NCBI GenBank assembly: GCA_023375785.1
Contig: SZWC01003898.1
Span: 110,832 to 133,566 of the forward strand
Length of the DNA: 22,735 bases
DNA from: Penium margaritaceum
Taxonomy: Eukaryota; Streptophyta; Zygnematophyceae; Desmidiales; Peniaceae
Direction: 5' to 3'
The position numbers and the translations under genes are program-made. Below the pieces are notes generated by a model. That model was not told where the DNA came from. It did no database searches and was given only the letters and a program-made list of their open reading frames with translations. This document shows, piece after piece, positions 1 through 9,746 of the stretch. The number at the start of each line of letters is the position of its first letter. Within the stretch, counting starts at the first letter, position 1.

Positions 1-33
<33 letters not shown>
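1..33. repeat. Poly-G tract at the scaffold edge
   Basis: The first 33 bases are all G. Similar G or C runs occur near 20050-20197, at 21033-21061 and at the last bases of the window. Such a run at the edge suggests that the contig was broken at a homopolymer the assembler or sequencer could not pass. Confidence 0.95.
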
Positions 34-34
<1 letters not shown>

Positions 35-1107
35 GGGACATCAGTCAGGTGAGGCGCAGCCAGGCAGGGGTAATAACATTGGTGGCTGGGCATTTGGCAT
101 CCCTGGGACTGCAACTGCTGCTGGAGGTGCCTCCAAAGGCAGCTGCTAAGGGACTAGGTCAGTGGCCAGCTTTGCTGTCCGGCGTCCTGGCCATGCCAGA
201 GCCAAAGACAGACGTCTCATGCCACGAGCAAGGGCAGCCAGGCCTTGCTGTGCCTGTTCCAGGGCCACAGCGGGTACAGCCCTGCCTGCTGTCTGCCCTG
301 TGCCAGGGCAGGGAGCACCTGTGCCTGACCCCAGTGCATGCCACACGTCTGGTTCTGAGGAGGCGGGATCCTACACCCGCAGGCTAACAATCTTCTCTCC
401 ATGAAGGAGAATCATGCCCATTGACCGCCCTCCCTCTCTGTCCCCATACTTCCCACCATTCTGAGGTAGCAGGCTTTTTACCTCCTCCAGAATCAGCCAA
501 CAAGAGATTGAGGTTATGATCACAGGCAAAATTGTTTCTGACAAGGTTTCTGCAGTCGGGTGAAATTGTCAACAATGTGATGCTTCCTGCCAAAAACCCT
601 GGCTTGAGTCCTAAGGATGCCATGAGAGCCTAACCAAGGCACAGACAACTTTTTGTGAAAACCTCGAGAGGACCCAAAAACTAGGTCGAGGTGGCCTCAC
701 GGAGTAAACCAGGGGCTGTAAGTGTTAGATAAGTTGCATAGACTGCACTAGTGCTTCTGGATCTGTCCACTGATGGTGGCACTGTGGACGGTCGCACAGG
801 AGTCAAAGAGATTCAAGTGGAGCATGCTTGAGTTTGTTGGAACGTTTGACTACATGCAAAGTTCTCTGCAATGATTATTTGGTCTTCAGTAACAAGCTCT
901 TGACTTGCATGGTTGACCAATCTTCAAGTTCGCAACTTCTTGCCAGACACTATCTTAGTTGCAAGACGAGCATGTTCCAATGAGCGCTAGAATTCTATCA
1001 GGGAATGGACAGGCCTTGTTAGCTGACAGATTTTCTGGGCTGGTACCGGAAGATACATTCTTGCCTTACATTGAAATGATTAAATAGGTGCTTCGTGGTT
1101 TTCTTCT
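34..1107. other. Unassigned sequence, no recognisable gene
   Basis: I see no protein family, RNA gene or transposon end here. The first 350 bases are GC-rich and open in several frames on both strands, but none of the translations resembles a family I know. From about 400 to 1107 the sequence is AT-richer and full of stops, as expected of intergenic or intronic DNA. Confidence 0.5.
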
Positions 1108-2440
1108 TTTCTTGGATCATTTCTTTTTTTCTTGTTTTTTTTTACAAGAGCTTTGTTCAAATCAATGGAACATGCAATGCCGCCACGGACCAGCACAACC
1201 ACGTAGTATAGTACGCCACCTACGCCACAATAAGGTGGACATACATACAACCTAGGTGCCAGCAAAGACAGGTTCAACCCCACACAAGTCCGAGAGTGCT
1301 ATGGCGTGTCACACCCGCCCCCTTTGAGCCACCGGCGCCATCTCGACAGGGAAGAGTGCCTTTGCCCGGGCATGTGTGACACAGTACAGCCGGATGGCCG
1401 CGCACTGGCTGCGAATGCCTGTGATAGACGCATGTTGGGCCATGGCTCCCAAGGCGCTCTGAGCCCAGTGCTCTAGAGTCTCAGCTGAGCACTGCCGCGT
1501 CCGACACGAGAGGCAGATCTTCGCCAGGCAGGCGAGGAAGATCCAAAACTCGTATCCCAGGCCACGAAATGTCTCCCATGCCAGCGCCCGCAAGTAGTGT
1601 CCCCTCCGTGGTGCAGTCGTGTGCTTGTCCATATTGTCCCTCTCTTCAGCACTGATGACCTTCCCCAGCCCACTGGCCCTCTGCCCCTGCGTGTCCATGG
1701 TTGTAACATCGAGCACCCACGTGATGCCCCACTCGTGGTCCAAAAGGGTAAGGCGCAGGAAACCCTGCCCACTCGGCAGCGGCAATACGTCCTTGGGTTC
1801 GACCTGTACGGTGAGGCGGTGCTCCCTGCAGATGTCAGCCAGCTCATCCCGGATGGCGTTGTAAATCCGCAACACCACACCCCCCTCCTTCTCCTTCCGC
1901 GTCACTGCAGCCGGTGCTAGCCCATCAAGCCCCACCTGCTCCAGATGCCCTAGGGGAAGGCTGGGCCACAGCTGGGCATGGAGGCGAAAGTCTACCAGTG
2001 GGAAAGGTCCTATCGTCACCCCCTGATGGCCTGGCCTGGAGCCACAGAGAGCTCCCCCTCGTCGCTGTTGCCCTGGTATGTGTTCGGCGGCAGCCCCTGT
2101 GCTCTGCTCGCATGCTTCCTCTCTGTTGCATGGCCAGTGATGCAAGGCCACTACTCCAGCCTCCTCAATGAAGCTTTCCCTACGACTCGAACCACAGCAC
2201 ACTCACCTGCTGATAGAGTCGTGCTGTAGTGCTCTGCTGCAAGGCCTCCATCGAGGGACGTGCTCTGAAGACGGGTAGTGGCAGCTCCTCCTCAGAGGGT
2301 GGAGGAGGAGAGCCGGATCCCCCTGGCGCACACCCCTGGCGCTCTCGAACACAGTTGGCTCAAAAGTGGAGGAGCTGCGCAGGGCGGACACTTTAGCCAG
2401 ATTACCTTAGACAAGAAATTGCTGGTACAATGAGGTTCAG
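1108..2440 (-). mobile_element. RLE-type non-LTR retrotransposon copy D, 5'-truncated and internally deleted
   Basis: Read on the minus strand, this copy starts inside the RT domain, where the RT signature GVRQGDP is visible at about 2315-2340. It then loses most of the RT thumb region and continues through the C-terminal endonuclease-like region to a 3' UTR and an A-rich tail (T-rich on the plus strand at about 1108-1145). The 3' UTR carries the family signature, GTGC-GGTC followed by GCATTGCATGTTCC, at 1166-1196. Its subfamily matches the copy at 4675-5255 and differs clearly from the copies at 7675, 9747 and 10886. The upstream limit near 2440 is approximate and no target-site duplication was found. 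Confidence 0.8.
1309..2202 (-). pseudogene. Open reading frame over the RLE region of copy D
   Basis: A 297-codon frame stays open across the C-terminal part of the retrotransposon. From about residue 70 it aligns with the other copies: DFRLHAQLWPSLPLGHL, then RIYNAIRDELADICREH (the R/H and DEL block of the endonuclease), then TWVLDVTTMD. The catalytic Pro-Asp pair present in the sister copies (RPDVLVFD) is replaced by FLRLTLLD, so the endonuclease should be inactive even though the frame is open. The C-terminal part ends with SQCAAIRLYCVTHARAKALFP, shared with the copy at 4675-5255. The first 60 or so residues do not align well and may lie across a deletion junction. I infer a decayed remnant, not a domesticated gene, but the open frame deserves a check. 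Confidence 0.65.
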
Positions 2441-2524
2441 ATTTCAGAAGAGTCAACCTTAGATTTTGAACATCTTCCATGATGCAGAGGGCTACGACCC
2501 ATTACGCTTCCACCAGGAAAAAAC

Positions 2525-3168
2525 TCAACAAAGGTCCAGCAATCCACCAGTCATCTCCTCCTTCTCCTTGCGGATGCCAGCCACACGCATTCTCATGTGC
2601 TCCAGGTGCAGATTGTAGTACGCGTAGTTCACCTTCATCTCCGACGTGATGGCCATGACGTTTGGTGCAGGAGTAATGAGGAAGATTGGAGGCACGTAGA
2701 CCGTCAGCTGTGTCACACTTACAAGCTCCTCCACCGACGAGTCACCGGCCTTTGGCTTCTTGCACGGGGACACAAGCAACTTCCCATTGAACTCCTTGAG
2801 CCCTGTTGCATTTGCCTGCAGGCATTGCAGTGACCACTGGCGGTGCAACAAGAGCCTCAAGGCTCTTTTTTCGCCACCTGTGGTCCACTGCAATGCTTAC
2901 AATAAGCGCCAGGTTGTGGGGTATGCTAACCTCCTTCAGCTCATCCAGAGTGAAACCCAGGCTGGCATGCAGCTTAGTGTTGTACTTCACCATCTGCCCG
3001 TGCACGATGGGCCCCAGAGCTCCAGCAATGGGTTGGGGAAGTTGGCCACCATCTTCTTCTGACGAGACATCCATCTTCTTTTCTTGCGTGCTGACTGGTT
3101 ATCTTGACATGTGACTTCCATTCCAAGTGGAAATGATAGTTGGGAATCTGGTTGCTACGGCAAACCAT
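2525..3168 (-). pseudogene. RPL13: Processed pseudogene of ribosomal protein eL13 (RPL13)
   Basis: Read on the minus strand, the whole length of a plant eL13 can be followed without introns. The start is an ATG at 3166-3168 with IPNYHF. Next come a shifted frame with GPIVHGQMVKYNTKL and GFTLDELKE, then SIAVDHRWRKKSLEAL, then a further shift into LQANATGLKEFNGKLLV, then KAGDSSVEEL, and finally TSEMK and RVAGIRKEKEE near the end. The VHGQ, AVDHR and TSEMK stretches are plant-type eL13 features. At least two frameshifts (near 3060 and near 2850) and many changes at conserved basic positions break it. The functional protein is a component of the large cytosolic ribosomal subunit. Lack of introns plus damage means a processed retrocopy. 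No clear poly(A) tail follows it. Confidence 0.88.
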
Positions 3169-3945
3169 CTTGGTGGCTCTGGTTTGGCACCTGCAGCGGT
3201 CCTAGTGCTCACGCAGAAACCACCAGCCTATCTGCCCCCCTTCCGATGAAACGTTTTGACCTTGCAATGTCTGTGAACCCCATGCGGAGCATTGCAGTGA
3301 GTTGAGCCCTGTGGGAAACTGGTTCTTGCAGTTGAAGGCCAGTTCCAAAGCCGCTGGGACTGAAGCATTTGGTCTTGTTTGGTTCTGGCTTCATGGTTCA
3401 AGGAGATGATCACTAGCTGTGCAGGTTTCCATCGTGAACCATCCCTTTAATGTAGAACATGGTTTTACTGGTCTTTCCGGGTTTTCAGGTTTCTTTCTGA
3501 TTTGTCAATTCCGACTTGGGACCAAGCCGAGAACTGCAGGCCTGATTGGGCCTGCATCGAGTGGTACAATTAGAGCCATTGTGTTGGTTGCAGACAGCAA
3601 ACACTTAGGAGGAGTGAATCAAAACATAACCACACCTACAGAGGGCATATCCAGGCCTCGGAGTTCAGAGGAATAAGCTGGGTTGAGTTGCACAATGGGA
3701 GGCTGCTGATGGTTCAATGGTCGTGGTTCTGTGTTTATGCTCAACTATGGTGGTGGTTTGGAACCTGCAACAAGAGCTAGAAAATTGTCACCGGGGAATG
3801 CTAAGGAATGTTGGCAATTTGACGAGAGTAGTCTCTAATAGTACTAATTTTTTCTTGTGTCTACTTCCAACAGATGTCAGAAGGAAGTGAGCACAGGCAC
3901 TTCGACAAGAGTTGCTTGTGAGCGTTGCTCTACTCACACATGGTA
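3169..3945. other. Unassigned sequence, no recognisable gene
   Basis: Only short frames are open on either strand and none resembles a known family. The text looks like ordinary diverged non-coding DNA. I found no transposon ends, target-site duplications or RNA-gene boxes. Confidence 0.5.
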
Positions 3946-4016
3946 CTAGGTTTCCCTTTCACCTAACTGACACGTGGAATGACAGGTGCAGATGTATGAA
4001 CATGGCTCACCTGGTA

Positions 4017-4245
4017 CCGGTGGTGGAGGTGCACGGGCAGGTGGGGGATATGTCAATGACCTTGGTGGAGGTGGCCGTGGTGGGGGAGGCTGTAGCGGTG
4101 GTGATTTTGGGGGCGGTAGACGTGGTGGTGGTGAACGTGGTGGTGGTGGTGGCGGTGGTTGTGGTGGTGGTGAACGCGATGGTGGTGGTGAACGTGGTGG
4201 GGGTGGTGAACGTGGTGGTGGTGAACGTGGTGGTGGAGGCCGCAT
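4017..4245. repeat. GGT-rich minisatellite, open in several frames on both strands
   Basis: The core is an imperfect array of GGT triplets with an interspersed GAACGTGGT unit. Because the repeat is a triplet array, it opens long frames in every phase. On the plus strand (3986-4306) it reads as a glycine-rich protein with repeated GGGER; on the minus strand (3946-4347) it reads as a proline-rich protein with repeated PPPRSPPP. The minus reading resembles hydroxyproline-rich wall proteins of plants and algae, and a methionine starts it at 4347. No signal peptide or adjoining domain supports either reading, so I treat it as a simple repeat. A fragment of a wall-protein exon is the main alternative. 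Confidence 0.7.
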
Positions 4246-4347
4246 CGGTGGTGTCTTTTGCAGTGGGGATAGCGGTATGAGGCCTGGTGATGGCACTCGC
4301 GGTTGAGGTGATTTTGGTGGTGGAAGAGAAGGCACTGCAGGAAGCAA

Positions 4348-4662
4348 GAGAAAAAAGACACAAAATACACATGCAGATTAACGTTTTTGAGCAAATCCAC
4401 CATGCAACATGCGGGAACGTACACACAAGCATGCTGTGCAAAATGTGTGTACATGCACATGCAACATGTTCAAAAGCTATGGATGTCGCAGTACTGTCTC
4501 AAGAGAACATAATGGGCTAGGGCAATGACACCCAGTGGACGAGGGCCATGATGTCCTTGCCTCAGGTTCTGCAGTTATGTGTTGCCAACATGGGCAAGGA
4601 CACCTCAGATTTGGTGCTTTCTTCAAGTGATCCATAGTCTGGGGTCTGGAAACTAACCCTAA
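4348..4662. other. Unassigned sequence between the GGT array and retrotransposon copy E
   Basis: Apart from a purine-rich stretch just after the GGT array, I see no gene, repeat family or RNA feature. Confidence 0.5.
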
Positions 4663-4674
4663 ACCACTGTTATT
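4663..4674. repeat. Left target-site duplication of copy E
   Basis: ACCACTGTTATT here matches ACCACTGTATT at 5256-5266 with one base inserted or lost. Both lie at the alignment limits of the retrotransposon copy, as expected for a duplication made at insertion. Confidence 0.55.
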
Positions 4675-5255
4675 GTTGTTCTCTTTTTTCCTTTTACCTT
4701 TGTTCAAGAAAAGGAACATGCAATGCTGCCACGGACCGGCACAACCAAGTGGTATAGTACGCCGCCACCTATGGCACAATAAGGTGGGCATGCACACAAT
4801 CTAGGCACCAGCAAAAGCAGTCTCCACCCCACACGAGTCGGAGAGCGGTAGGGCGTGCGGCACCCGCCCCCTCTGAGCCACTGGCGCCACCTTAACAGGG
4901 AAGGGTGGCTTTGCCTGGGCATGTGCAACACAGTAGAGCCGGATGGCTGCACACTGGCTGCGAATGTCTGCAACAGACACACCCTGGGCCAAGTCTCCCA
5001 CGGCACGCTGAGCCCAGCGCTCAAGAGCCTCAGCAGAGCACTGCCATGTCCTGCGCGAGAGGCAGATCTTTGCCACGCGGGTAAGGAAGATCCAAAACTC
5101 GTCTCCCAGGCCACCCAATGTCTCCCACACCAGCACCCGCAAGTAGCGCCCACTCCGTGTTGCAGCTGTGCACTAATCCATTCTTTCATTCTCTGCAGCA
5201 CGGACGGCCTTCCCCGGCCCACTGCCCCCCTGCCCCACGTGACGCCGCACGGTCT
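4675..5255 (-). mobile_element. RLE-type non-LTR retrotransposon copy E, 3' end only
   Basis: This is a short 5'-truncated copy of the same subfamily as the element at 1108-2440. On the minus strand it encodes LRVLVWETLGGLGDEFWIFL, then KICLSRRTWQCSAEALERWAQ, then SQCAAIRLYCVAHAQAK, matching the C-terminal end of that element after the catalytic endonuclease motif. The 3' UTR holds the shared terminal signature at 4711-4742 and a T-rich (plus strand) tail at about 4675-4700. Relative to copy D it lacks about 27 bp near its 5' end. Near-identical flanks (ACCACTGTTATT at 4663-4674, ACCACTGTATT at 5256-5266) look like a target-site duplication. Confidence 0.8.
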
Positions 5256-5266
5256 ACCACTGTATT
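5256..5266. repeat. Right target-site duplication of copy E
   Basis: This is the partner of 4663-4674. The one-base length difference fits later decay. Confidence 0.55.
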
Positions 5267-5874
5267 ACCCTTTTTTCCCCTTGTGATACCCAAAACATGA
5301 ATTTTTCAACAAGGCTATTTGATGATGCAAACAGTTTGTTCAATGAAAGTGAAGTGCTAAACTTGGAGTCTTTGGAAGTGACTCCGGACTTGGATCTGTC
5401 ACATCCAAATTCTGCTCTGTTGGATGGTGATGCCAGAAGAGCAGGTGGGGGATTTGAGGGACAACCACATGCATGTGTCACTGGTGCAGATGGGAGTGAG
5501 AATGGTGGGGGCGCAGCCGCAGACTTGCTCTATGGGGTCATGGTGGCAGGCAGGGGAGTGGCCCTGTAGCCACACAATTTTTGGAGCCATGACTGTAGAG
5601 GATGAAAAGGGTTTGCATCAGGAGAATGGGCTGGGGGAGGAGGAAGCCTTTAAATCCACTAGGCCCATGTGGAACTCTGGCAAGGCCTTAAAGTTTCCCC
5701 TCAGCATGGTTTCTCCATCCAGAGGAGAGGATTAACGCAAGAGAGTAGTGTACACGGTATACAAAGGGGCCTCTATCCAGGGAGTGCATCTCCCTTACAT
5801 TTGAGTACAGTAGACACGATGACAATTGGATGAGTAACAACCCCTCATCCCCTTGCTTACTGGAAAAGAAACTC
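5267..5874. other. Unassigned spacer between copies E and G
   Basis: Apart from the small frame at 5297-5569, no gene is visible. The last part may hold very diverged upstream sequence of the RT relic that starts near 5875, but the similarity is too weak to place a boundary. Confidence 0.4.
5297..5569 (+). CDS. Small hypothetical open reading frame, 90 codons
   Basis: An ATG-started frame encodes a 90-residue peptide with an acidic N-terminal half (NESEVLNLESLEVTPDLDL) and a glycine and alanine-rich C-terminal half. I do not recognise it. There is no signal peptide, membrane segment or known motif, and no splice context supports it. It lies in otherwise unassigned DNA at 5267-5874 between two retrotransposon remnants. 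Chance is the most likely explanation; an exon of an undetected gene is possible. Confidence 0.12.
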   Translation: MNFSTRLFDDANSLFNESEVLNLESLEVTPDLDLSHPNSALLDGDARRAGGGFEGQPHACVTGADGSENGGGAAADLLYGVMVAGRGVAL

Positions 5875-6714
5875 CTTCCCTTGTGGAAGTTTTGGCCCGG
5901 ATTCCATCTTAGAGTACATGGTTGTTGATTCCTTGAGGGATGGGCCTTGGAAATCACAGCAGGATCCAGAGGGCTCACCACCACTGAGCTGCGTGGACGA
6001 CATCACATCACTCACAAGGGCGATGGGGGTCATATCATCCATCCAGCTTCCTCCAGCGGCAGTGACATCCTTAGCAAGAAGCCAACTGATCCAATTCCCG
6101 AAAGGCGCCCTGAATGAAGAGGGGGTGAGGCCTATTGCAGAGGGAGAGGCCTTGTTGCGCATCTCAGGGAGGCTGCTTCTTCTGCGGGTGCAGGAGTGAA
6201 TCAAGAGAATCTTGCACCCCCTGCAATTTGGTGGTGACGTCCGAGGGTGCAGCTTCCCTTGTGCAAGATGTACGTGCAATCATTGGCCCTAATCTCCCCC
6301 CTTGGCTTCTGGAACTCAACAAACGCAAATCTTACATTGAGATGGAAAGGAAGTGCACCTTAATGGCAGAAACAGCTCCTAGATACCCTTCTTGCGCGAA
6401 TTCAGTGCCTCCGTGGGTCATCTTCTCCTCTTTGGCGTGAGTGCCCCTACAGTGTTAAAGAGCCAACAAGGGTTACCTTTGGGACAGGGTCACCCTCTTT
6501 GACCAGTGCAGTTTGAATCAGCCCTCCTTCCAGTGCTTGATGTGGGTGCGACGGGGGAAGGGGGGCAGGGAGGGGTGTCCTTGGGCATGTTGTGGTTCTT
6601 TTGGCCAAAGCAATATGCAACACATCTTATGCCATGCACCAACGTTCCTCCACCATGCTCAAAATGGCTGAGGACAAGGCAGTTTGGGTCCAGCCAAAGA
6701 AATGCTTGCTATGA
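5875..6714 (+). mobile_element. Old reverse-transcriptase relic G (RLE-type non-LTR family)
   Basis: This plus-strand stretch aligns in order with the RT of the copy at 10886-14683. First comes YMVVDSLRDGPWKS. Then EEGVRPIAEGEALLRISGRLLLLR matches the block containing VRPISVGEALFRL. Then HPLQFGG, a block missing from the longer copy by deletion. In a shifted frame follow GAASLVQDVRAI, LLFGVSAP, and a garbled version of the GVRQGDPLGP signature with a stop, then ALLPVLDVGA. The last clear block is VQPKKCLL just before 6714. Multiple frameshifts, stops and loss of the DD motif region show it is long dead. Neither end is preserved; both coordinates are approximate. The RLE part is not found downstream. 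Confidence 0.75.
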
Positions 6715-7674
6715 CAGAGATGCCAGCAGGCTAACCCAGAACACTAGCTGGCATTATGCTGATAAGAAAAGGGTGGCGCACTTGGGATGCTAAGTTCAGT
6801 CTAAGACTGTGCTGCTTTCAGGAAATCAAGCCCAAGTTTGAGATTGATGCTGTACACTGGGATAGGGAGATCAAAGACAAAGGTCGACACATTACAAAAA
6901 GTGCTGGCATCTGCAGTAGGAGGGGTGGACTTAGTCCTGGCCATGCTGCACGACCTCTTGGAATGGCGCAGACCAGTGCCAACACCACCGTCACCAACGC
7001 CGACACCACCACCAACTCCAGGCTTGTTTGGCATGGCTTGGCACACTTGCTCTATGGAGGCCTTGGCAACACAGTCCGGGGCATGAGGTCCCTCTGGAGA
7101 GCAACGATGGTGGGGAGGCTGGTTCCACCAAGAATCTTGGCATTGCAAGGGGTGTTTTCAGCATTGCATCTTGTGGGAAAGTAAGAACCTGCGGAACTGG
7201 CTGATGTGCAGCCATTGTGGGGATCAGCAAGAGCAACAAAATATCTGACAGGAGGGGGGGTGTTGGAGGTGGTGGGAAGGGGATTGGGGAGAGCGGCAGC
7301 TGCCAGTCGTTGTAGACAGGGGAGGGCTACCTTGTCCCTGCTCGACCCTCCCCCCCCTCCTCCGTGCAAAGGACATGTCAAGGGCCAACTTGATGCTTAC
7401 GTGCATGCCTGACACAGTCCTGATCTCTGCCTTGGGTAGCCAGCTCTACCACCACCAGCAGTTGCAGCATGAGGAGCTGTGTTGCACCTGCTGCACAGCC
7501 TGAGCCAGGCCATAGCAGATAGCTCCAGCGGCAGAAGCAACTCTATTGAACAGACCGCCTTCCCCCCAGAGCCCAAAACGGGTAGCACTTTGTCCTCCTT
7601 TTCCAGCTAAGGCCATAACACAAACACGTAGATGCTGATATTCATCCTCTATGCCCTCCTTTTCCACCATGTGC
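6715..7674. other. Unassigned sequence, no recognisable gene
   Basis: Several frames of 60 to 140 codons are open on both strands, mainly where the composition is GC-rich or repetitive (an ACC-type triplet patch near 6975-7020, a G-rich patch near 7250-7300, a C-rich patch near 7345-7360). None resembles a known protein. A minus-strand frame at 7446-7680 is unremarkable. I see no transposon ends until the T-rich tract at 7675. Confidence 0.5.
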
Positions 7675-8550
7675 CCTTTCTTTTTTCTTTTTTTTTTTAT
7701 AAAGTAAATCTTGATTAATATGAAGGAACATGCAAATGCCGCCCCTGACCGGCACATCTACGGGGTATGAAAACATGCAAAAGCCGCCACCCACGGCACA
7801 AAAAAGACGAGAGGGAAAGCAAGGAAACAAGCGTCAAGGACAGAGGAGACTCTCCTCGCCGTCCAACGGCACAGTGTAGCAAAGGTCAGACAGCGTAACA
7901 GGGCCAAGGGGCCACGGCCGCGGCAGCTCAACAAGCGTGACACCGCCTAGCGCCGGGTCCAGTCCGACACGCCACAAGCCGAAGTCGCGGAGCACATGAC
8001 ACTGCCGCCGTATCCCAGCAACGGACAGCCGCTGCGCGAACAAGGACACCGCCCGCGCCGACCACCCTGGCTGGTCAGCCTCGCTGCGCCTGCCCCGACC
8101 CTTCTCGAAGCACAACGCCGCCAAGCGCCGGATGAAGCGCCAACAATCTGGGCCAAGACCGCCGAAGGTCTCCCAAGCCACCGTGCGCAGCCGGTACCCC
8201 GGCAGCTGCGCAAGGGCGGCCTTGTAGTGCTTCTCCTTCGCGGCCTCCGCCGCCGAAAGAGCCTGCCCCTCCTCCTTCACCTTGTCCGACTGGGCGTCCA
8301 CCGTGGTAACGTCCACCACCCATGCCGTGCCCTGGGCCAAGTCGAACACAAGGACATCTGGCCGTAACCCCCCCGGCAGCAAGCCCTCCGGCTCCACCAT
8401 CGCACGGAGAGAATGCTCGCAGCAAATCTCCGCCAACTCGTTCCAAATGGCATGGTGGACGCGAATAATCGGCCCAGACCCTGCACGGGGCGTGACATCC
8501 GCCGGAAGGAGCCCATGACCGCCATGGATAGAGAGATATCCCAGTGGCAC
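7675..8550 (-). mobile_element. RLE-type non-LTR retrotransposon copy B, 5'-truncated with intact endonuclease frame
   Basis: On the minus strand this copy begins inside the element at about 8550 (sequence matching GYLSIHGGHG of the long copy) and runs through the endonuclease domain, the stop codon at 7834-7836, a 3' UTR with the terminal signature at 7723-7755, and an A-rich tail (T-rich on the plus strand, 7675-7698). It is highly similar to the element at 10886-14683 in coding sequence and 3' UTR. It is the least damaged copy here: no stop or frameshift interrupts the retained coding part. No convincing target-site duplication was seen. Confidence 0.88.
7834..8550 (-). pseudogene. RLE endonuclease domain, C-terminal part of a truncated retrotransposon ORF
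   Basis: About 240 codons remain open up to the natural stop. In order they show PIIRVHHAIWNELAEICCEH (the conserved R/H block ahead of the nuclease core), VEPEGLLPG, then RPDVLVFD and AWVVDVTTVD. The Pro-Asp (about 8356-8361) and the second Asp (about 8311-8313) are 14 residues apart, the PD-X12-14-D spacing known for the restriction-like endonucleases of R2-type elements, which nick target DNA. A lysine and glutamate-rich helix (KVKEEGQALSAAEAAKEKHYKA) follows. The frame continues upstream into host DNA to an ATG at 8697, giving a chimeric frame of 287 codons. I infer a remnant with intact catalytic residues but no RT. Confidence 0.8.
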
Positions 8551-9596
8551 ACTTCTTGATTCAGAAGTGCAGGAGCTATGCGAGATGATAGTGGCATGGA
8601 AGTTTGACTTTGTGCAGGACCCCGGGAGCTCTGTGTTGGAGGCCGTGAAGAGAATGGTGCAGACCTTGCTCGTGGTGGTCTCAACCAGGCATGCCATGGC
8701 AAGGGATGTGGTGAACCAAACTTGGCTAAGGGAAGGTGGACAGGGATGGTGGCGCAGTGAAGATGGTGCTCGTGGTCAGCAAAATTGAAGAGTACAAACG
8801 GGATCTGCTCTGTTTTCCGGAAGCAGTGGCATCAGAAGCAGTTGGAACACAGACAGACGTAAGCTGGACCAGAAGCTTTACTTCCTTCCTGTCTTGGCCC
8901 ACACAAATTGTTTTAATGTTATCCTGTCCCTTAACTGTATGCAGCCGGAGGAGGCTCTCTAAGATGGCTTACTCCAGCTGCTCATCTCCCCCGGTCCATC
9001 CACCAAATCCGTGTCTTTGCTTCTCTCCAGCTAGCTCACCTCTGTTGTCCACCCCTTCATTGAGACAACATTGCTTGCGAGATTGTGCCCAAAAAGGAGG
9101 TGCTGGATCTGTCGTGCTGCAACATACAGCAGAGTTGTACACTTCTATCCCAGTGGTGCTGCAGTTACAGACCTGAGTCACTTCTTTTCCTTGATGGTGG
9201 GGTCTAATCAGCTTTTGCCATCCAACTGACACCGTAGGTCCCCGAGGCAGTTGCCAACTTTGGACCAAAGCCCTGGCCAGCCCGGCTCAAGAGCAGACTA
9301 GGCAAAGTGTCCACATCTGGACCTGAATCCTGGCCTCCTGCACCGGGGTCATCCACTCATACCATTGAGATAGGTGAAGCCTATCCCCTCCTTTGGGGAG
9401 CCGATCTGATCCTTAGCAAGCCTTCCCACCTTCTGCCCTGTTGAAAGAAATACAGCATGAATCTCCCCACCTAATTCTCTGGGCTGTCTTCCAGATTGGC
9501 AAAGGACAAGGAATTGCTTCTCACTCAGTCCAGAAGGCTGGGTCGCAGATGATAGCCATGGCTCCCCTCCTCTTCTTGTTCTTGATCTTCATTGAC
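8551..9596. other. Unassigned sequence, no recognisable gene
   Basis: Plus-strand frames at 8567-8788 and 8736-9176 and a minus-strand frame at 8969-9268 are open but resemble nothing I know. There is no poly(A) tail, target duplication or RNA-gene promoter box that I can recognise. Confidence 0.5.
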
Positions 9597-9746
9597 TTAA
9601 CAAAATCATTGTATTAATGAAGAAAAGGTAGAATGCCGCCACAGACAAGCACAAGCATGTGGAAGAGGAAGAGGATGCTGCCACCCACGAGAGAAAGGAA
9701 CAAAGAACTAACAAGAGACAAGCAAGGAAAATAGCTGCCAAGGAGG
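9597..9746 (-). mobile_element. Copy F of the RLE-type retrotransposon, 3' part (split by copy C)
   Basis: This is the 3' UTR of an old minus-strand copy. It aligns in order with the plus-strand text of the copy at 7675-8550: the terminal signature (diverged, 9623-9652), then GCTGCCACCCACG, then a GACAAGCAAGGAAAA block that corresponds to the region just after the stop codon. The alignment breaks at 9746, where a plus-strand copy begins, and resumes at 10349 with the coding region. The two pieces together form one element. Confidence 0.7.
9736..9746. repeat. Left target-site duplication of copy C
   Basis: TGCCAAGGAGG here and TGCCAAGAAGG at 10349-10359 flank the plus-strand copy C, with one mismatch in 11 bp. 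Confidence 0.75.

Noticed and set aside
49-387. 112-codon open frame near the left edge
   Set aside because: Overlapping frames on both strands are equally open because of GC-rich composition, and the protein resembles no family I know.
1272-1285. GGTTCAACCCC resembling a tRNA B box
   Set aside because: It lies in the retrotransposon 3' region, has no matching A box or cloverleaf around it, and the related copy at 4675-5255 has a different sequence there.
3986-4306. Glycine-rich protein on the plus strand
   Set aside because: It is the plus-strand reading of the GGT triplet array; every frame across the array is open, and no adjoining domain supports a gene.
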